NCBI GenBank assembly: GCA_020632925.1
Contig: JACKER010000012.1
Span: forward strand, 124,001 to 188,000
Origin: Alphaproteobacteria bacterium
Lineage (GTDB): Bacteria; Myxococcota_A; UBA796; GCA-2862545
Direction of reading: 5' to 3'
DNA length: 64,000 nucleotides
Positions 60,274 through 64,000 of the stretch are shown piece by piece. Position numbers and translations under genes: made by a program. Positions within the stretch are counted from its first letter, which is position 1, and each line of letters begins with the position of its first letter. A model generated the notes under the pieces. That model did no database searches, had not been told where the DNA came from, and saw only the letters and a list, made by a program, of their open reading frames with translations.

Positions 60274-60546
60274 CTAGAGGTCCAGTTGATCGCCGCGTCC
60301 CAAGGCGAGTTCGGGGTTCAGGTCCGGTCGGACGCCGTCGTCGGATTCTTCACTCAGCAGCGCAGCCAAGATTCCGCCAACGTATCCCAGACACACACCG
60401 ATCATCAGTCCTCCTTCCGTGATCCGGCTGGCCGACTTGGTGTGCCGCCATCTTGCCATGGTGGCGCCAGATTCGGAATCATGGTTCTCACGGAGAAGTG
60501 AGGCCGCGCGAGTGACCTGGGCCGGTGGTTTTTCTTTCCGTGGCAT
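60274..60546 (-). CDS. small single-TM protein downstream of the antiporter
   Basis: The 90-residue product starts at ATG 60546 with an excellent GGAGGTGAAG site. The N-terminus is basic (MPRKEKPPAQVTRAASLL), followed by one glycine-rich TM helix (GGLMIGVCLGYVGGILAALL) and an acidic tail. It resembles the 73-aa protein on the other side of the antiporter in layout, not clearly in sequence. Convergent with the antiporter. Unknown function. Confidence 0.6.
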   Translation of the reverse strand: MPRKEKPPAQVTRAASLLRENHDSESGATMARWRHTKSASRITEGGLMIGVCLGYVGGILAALLSEESDDGVRPDLNPELALGRGDQLDL

Positions 60547-61740
60547 CTTCACCTCCGCCAGAAACCTATCCCACACCTGGTAGGACCACCAGGCTGGGCG
60601 CAAGGGGTTGACATCTTCTTGAAGGGGCAAAAGACCCACTAAATCCTAATGAACCCGGCGAGGGTGTCACACACGCCCACGATAGAATCATCACCTTGGC
60701 CCGATCTAATGATTTCCTGGAACAAATGAAAGTGGTGCCGCCAGATCGCTGAATAATGACGTAAAAACACCAGATTGGATTGTCTTGGAGTCCAGTCCGA
60801 AATGTCCCACCGTATCCTTCCTTGCCGCGAGCTCGCGCCTCACGTCGTCTCCCGTCCATTCCGTTGCAACTCCATGATCGCGACGCTGCCCACGTGCAAG
60901 AAGTCTGATGTGGGAAAGCTCCTTCTCGTCTCGAAGCGCACACAGCGGAGTGCAGCGGCCCTACCACGGACTCGTCGAACACAAGACTGTCGTCCAAAAT
61001 TCAGGTTGAAACGATGGCGCGTGTCGTGACCCTCGTGCTTCCGTTAGGAGATCAGTGTGTGCGCAGGGTCCAACACGTGCCTGAACCGATCTTCCTCCAT
61101 GAGACCGTCCCATCGTCGTTTCGGCCTCCGCGCAGAGGCGCCGCCCGAATCACGCTCGCGTGGATTGGGACGGGAGGTCCGTTGTTCGCGCCGATGGGTG
61201 ACCAACTGGCGACCGTGATCGTCGTCTGGCCTACCGATACCAGGGGACGGCTCCTGGACGATGTCGAGGCTCGCGGAGGTACTGTTGCCCGGTGGGACCT
61301 CACCGTCGGTGACCATCGTGACCTGGTCCGCATCGCGGAGGTCTGGGACCTCGATCGCGTAGACTTGAGAGTTCGTCCTCATCGGGTCGACCCATGTTGT
61401 TCGTCATTGAGGGCCTGGCCGGGGTTCGGGAGGCATGAGCCCGCAATTGAAGCCATGATCGCGAGGCTTCGGACGGCTGCGTGAGGCGGAAGTGTGCTCG
61501 TGCGGCACAGTTGGACAAACAACCGACGAAATGCGCTGACCGAGCCGAGATGAGGCGCTCGGCGATCACGCCCTGACCGACGTGGGTGGCGAAGAAGGAT
61601 GTTCATGGCCGACTGGACGATCACCTCGTGCTCGTCGGCGGTGAGTGAGTGAGAGGGCGGAGCCTTCTTCCGTGAGGTGGGCGCCAACGCGGTGGATCAC
61701 CCCCACTTGGCCTGGTGGTTCCATTCAAGGGTAGAGGCGA
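60547..61740. other. about 1.2 kb without a convincing gene
   Basis: 60547-61013 is noticeably AT-richer than the surroundings and shows no coding frame; TTGGAGTCCA occurs at 60785-60794. A frame on the plus strand from 61014 to 61484 (including MGDQLATVIVVWPTDTRGRL) and one on the minus strand, 61379-61687 (MAPTSRKKAPPSHSLTADEH), are possible but have no family match, overlap each other and lack clear ribosome sites. Confidence 0.4.
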
Positions 61741-62043
61741 TTACTCGGCGCAGGTCGCCCGGACGGTGATCGGGGTGTACAGTCCCATCGTAACGGTGCT
61801 GGCGAGCAACCCCCAGCCGTTGATGGAGGTCTTCACCTGGGCGAATCCCTTCTCGCCACACAGCGCGTCGAGGTTCACGTCATTCACCGGGACGATACCG
61901 AACAAGAAGGAGTTCACGACGGCGGTTCGTTCCGTGCGGGAGGCGGTGGCGTTCGCACTATACATCTTGGCGGAGTAGCAGCCGGGCAACATGCTCGAGA
62001 GCGCGGCCGCGACGACGAATGAACGGACGATGGACATGGACAT
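61741..62043 (-). CDS. Bor/Iss-like lipoprotein (copy 2)
   Basis: The 100-residue lipoprotein starts at ATG 62043 after GGAGGAGTCG; lipobox SSMLPGC, then YSAKMYSANATASRTERTAV, LFGIVPVNDVNLDALCGEKG and TSINGWGLLASTVTMGLYTP. It is strongly similar throughout to the copy at 42863. Bor lipoproteins are typical lysogenic-conversion cargo. It is divergent from an XRE gene, as in copy 1, and lies near an integrase. Confidence 0.87.
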   Translation of the reverse strand: MSMSIVRSFVVAAALSSMLPGCYSAKMYSANATASRTERTAVVNSFLFGIVPVNDVNLDALCGEKGFAQVKTSINGWGLLASTVTMGLYTPITVRATCAE

Positions 62044-62151
62044 CGACTCCTCCGTGGTCCCGTGGACCAACTGGCGCAGCCAACCTAGCGCCCCAAAACG
62101 GGGATGTCCATAACGGGGAGTGGGCGAAGGGCAATTCGGCGTTAGCGGCGG

Positions 62152-62511
62152 ATGGTGAACCAAGATGCCGTCGCAGCACTGCTCAAGGAACTTCGTCTCC
62201 GGGCGGGGCTGTCACAGGCGCAGCTTGGTCGGCGTCTCCGACACAGCGCCACCTGGGTGTCGAAGATCGAGCTGTCCGAGCGTGGCATCGATGTACACGA
62301 CGTGACCCGCTGGGCGATCGCTTGCGGTCAGGTCGTACACCTGTCGGTTCGTGAGGCCGCCTCCGACAGCGACGCGGCGGTTCAAGAGCTGGTGGGTGAG
62401 GCGATCGACCCGCTCGTGGAACGCTTGAATGCGTTGATCCCGAAGCTGGGTGATCGTGATCGACTGTTGCTGGAGGCCGCGGCCGACGTGCTGGAACGGG
62501 CGCTTGGTTGA
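62152..62511 (+). CDS. XRE-family HTH regulator near the integrase
   Basis: The 119-residue protein has HTH LLKELRLRAGLSQAQLGRRL, RHSATWVSKIELSERGIDV. The C-terminus (AVQELVGEAIDPLVERLNALIPKLGDRDRLLLEAAADVLERAL) is helical. It is divergent from Bor copy 2 and convergent with the integrase 6 bp away. A candidate phage- or island-type repressor. Confidence 0.83.
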   Translation: MVNQDAVAALLKELRLRAGLSQAQLGRRLRHSATWVSKIELSERGIDVHDVTRWAIACGQVVHLSVREAASDSDAAVQELVGEAIDPLVERLNALIPKLGDRDRLLLEAAADVLERALG

Positions 62512-62517
62512 TCTTGA

Positions 62518-63684
62518 TCAGAGATCGAACGCTCGCACGTGGTCGACGAGGTCTTCCGGACGGGGGCGGCAGTACACCTGCTGGATCATGCGGTCGTCGG
62601 TGTGCCGGAGGACGCGGCGTGCCACATCCATCGGAACGCCGACGCACCAAGCGATGGTCGCGAACGAGTCGCGCAACAGGTACGGGTACATCCGCCGGGT
62701 GATGCCTGCTTTACGCGCCGCCGTCGCCAGCGCGGCCTTGTAGCCCTGCGGCTGGTAGGGTTCGGTGCCACGGGACGGAAACACGAGGCCGTTCTCGGGT
62801 TCTCCGCAGGCCGTCCACCAGCGGACCAGTTCGCGACGGGCGAGCGGCGTCATCGGAATCGATGCCTTCGACGCAGCAGTCTTGCTCCCTCGGACGTCGA
62901 GGAGGCCCGGGCCCCACCGGACGTCCTCCCAGCGCATCCGCACCAGCTCGGACGGCCGGAGCCCTTCACCTGCGCCCACGGCCCACATGGCTCGGTGCCG
63001 GGGCTCGGACGCATCCATGAGTCGGATCAGCTCCTCGAGCGTCAACGGATCGGGCTTCTCCACCACGGTCTTGCTGGCGCCTCGAATGCGGAACACGGCC
63101 AGGTCTGGCAGCTCGTCGATGTGCCTGAGTCGGTACGCCCGCTTCAGCAGCGCTTGAAGGGCTGCCCGATGCAGGCGCTGGACATTGCCGGAGGAACGCT
63201 GGCCCGCTCGCGGACCCGTACTCGCCACGAGTCCGTCCAGGTAGTCGGCGACCCGGTGAGCGTCCAGGTCCTTCACGCGCATGGAGCCGAGCTGGTCGAG
63301 GATGCGGCGCCACACCCGCTCCTCGTGAGCCCATCCCCCAGGGGTCTGCTCCGCGCGCCAGGTCCGGTACACCTCCTCGTAGTACTCGTGCAGCGTCATC
63401 CGTCGGTGGTCGGGCTGTCCCAGCAACAGGCGTTGTGCGACGGGATCGCCTACCAGGTAGGAGACGGCGTCGTCTCGATGGGTCGCGTACCAGCTGTACA
63501 CCTGATCGCCCCGTCCCTCGCCCTCGTCCCGGTTCATCGTCTCCATGGCACGAGCGGCGTCGTCGTCGGACAGCACACCCAGCGTCAGGGACCTGCGGTG
63601 GTCGGCACGACCGGAGCGGAGGGTCCAGTACCTCCCGCCCTTTCGTTCCTGAACCTCGAGACGCCAGCGACGCGCGACTTCCAT
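62518..63684 (-). CDS. site-specific tyrosine integrase at tRNA-Trp
   Basis: The 388-residue integrase starts at ATG 63684 (AGGAGGGCTC). The N-terminal arm-binding part is MEVARRWRLEVQERKGGRYW; a core-binding domain follows (MTLHEYYEEVYRTWRAEQ). The catalytic part has Arg in GEGLRPSELVRMRW, an altered second box YLLRDSFAT (usual HxLR replaced), His in RRVLRHTDDRMIQQVY and the Tyr there. It lies 85 bp from the 3' end of tRNA-Trp, the usual attachment-site geometry, so it probably integrated the island to its left. Confidence 0.9.
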   Translation of the reverse strand: MEVARRWRLEVQERKGGRYWTLRSGRADHRRSLTLGVLSDDDAARAMETMNRDEGEGRGDQVYSWYATHRDDAVSYLVGDPVAQRLLLGQPDHRRMTLHEYYEEVYRTWRAEQTPGGWAHEERVWRRILDQLGSMRVKDLDAHRVADYLDGLVASTGPRAGQRSSGNVQRLHRAALQALLKRAYRLRHIDELPDLAVFRIRGASKTVVEKPDPLTLEELIRLMDASEPRHRAMWAVGAGEGLRPSELVRMRWEDVRWGPGLLDVRGSKTAASKASIPMTPLARRELVRWWTACGEPENGLVFPSRGTEPYQPQGYKAALATAARKAGITRRMYPYLLRDSFATIAWCVGVPMDVARRVLRHTDDRMIQQVYCRPRPEDLVDHVRAFDL

Positions 63685-63769
63685 GAGCCCTCCTGGAACC
63701 ACCGTACGGTGTGCCAACTGTTGGCACAATCGGTGTTCGGAGAGAATCTCGGAAAGTGGCGGTTGAAAG

Positions 63770-63845
63770 TGGCAGGGGCATAGGGACTCGAACCCCAGAC
63801 CTGCGGATTTGGAATCCGCTGCTCTACCAACTGAGCTATACCCCT
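63770..63845 (-). tRNA. tRNA-Trp (anticodon CCA)
   Basis: On the minus strand the cloverleaf folds cleanly: acceptor AGGGGTA/TGCCCCT, D arm GCTCAGTTGGTAGAGC, anticodon stem GCGGA/TCCGC with loop TTCCAAA (anticodon CCA), T arm with loop TTCGAGT, and encoded GCCA at the 3' end. It is the probable attachment site for the adjacent integrase. I found no second copy of its 3' end in the window. Confidence 0.95.
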
Positions 63846-63931
63846 GTGCCTCTTGGGCCTAACACGGGGGTCCGGGTTGTCGAGGCCCCGCGCGTTCCGC
63901 AGCCTGTTAGGGGGGCGCCGCGGAGGCTGGC

Positions 63932-64000
63932 GTGAAGGACGCACCGACCTATTGGGACTACCTCGGGCTCGACCGGCTCCTCGATCTCCAGGGCGGGCTC
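63932..64000 (+). CDS. tryptophan 2,3-dioxygenase family, 5' end only
   Basis: GTG 63932 (site CGGAGGCTGGC) gives KDAPTYWDYLGLDRLLDLQGGL before the window ends, matching the N-terminus of tryptophan 2,3-dioxygenase-type haem enzymes, the first step of the kynurenine pathway. Only 23 codons are visible. Confidence 0.65.
   Translation, partial: MKDAPTYWDYLGLDRLLDLQGGL

Noticed and set aside
61014..61687. Two small overlapping frames on opposite strands
   Set aside because: No ribosome sites, no family match, mutually exclusive; described only as part of the gap.
63770..63845. Attachment-site repeat of the tRNA 3' end elsewhere in the window
   Set aside because: I scanned for the tRNA 3' sequence near 29.5 kb and in other gaps and found no match, so no left att site is reported.

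Overview
The window is GC-rich DNA with dense, often 4-bp-overlapping (ATGA/GTGA) gene strings. Haem-copper respiration genes, NHL-repeat lipoproteins, a Usp-dCache sensor and a tryptophan dioxygenase together suggest a Myxococcota or related deltaproteobacterial genome. That assignment is an inference from gene content; no 16S or marker gene proves it.

Positions 1-29,550 look like ordinary chromosome with intact frames. A rearrangement scar at the left edge (a transposase-like HTH gene against a beheaded haem-binding protein) is followed by a response regulator/histidine kinase pair. Next come a minus-strand group (ferric-reductase-like membrane protein, ApbE, two small membrane proteins, one with an Asp/His tail) and a polytopic membrane protein. 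A 4.02-kb transposon (5970-9989) sits inside yggS with a 6-bp target duplication. Then follow metH; a Rieske/AIF oxidoreductase; a Tat-ferritin/cytochrome c/ECF sigma/ribA string; a PLP decarboxylase; a cbb3 oxidase operon (ccoS-N-O-P and a degenerate P-type ATPase); an Rnk-like protein; and an NsrR-haemoglobin-NnrS nitrosative-stress cluster that runs into folate cyclo-ligase and a truncated Usp-dCache protein.

Positions 29,550-63,770 look like an accessory island ending at tRNA-Trp, where a tyrosine integrase lies beside the tRNA 3' end. It contains: (i) two broken copies of a large methylase/helicase gene (29.6-31.2 and 49.0-51.4 kb); (ii) a minus-strand, one-base-overlap operon (42.2 to 31.7 kb) of epimerase, GT4-radical SAM/SPASM fusion, P-loop kinase, Cys-phosphatase, alkaline-phosphatase/sulfatase-superfamily hydrolase, WG-repeat methyltransferase and histidine phosphatase-nucleotidyltransferase, interrupted by an IS91-like element; (iii) two XRE regulator/Bor-lipoprotein divergent pairs; (iv) tandem NHL lipoproteins; (v) a bacterial ubiquitin-like operon (multiubiquitin-E2 fusion, JAB-E1 fusion, and an unrecognised 706-aa protein); (vi) a CPA2 antiporter flanked by two small single-TM proteins. 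Frameshifts and truncations cluster in this island.

After tRNA-Trp the core resumes with the first codons of a tryptophan 2,3-dioxygenase. The strongest candidates for something new are the ubiquitin-like operon with its unknown third protein and the GT4-radical SAM phosphatase/kinase operon.
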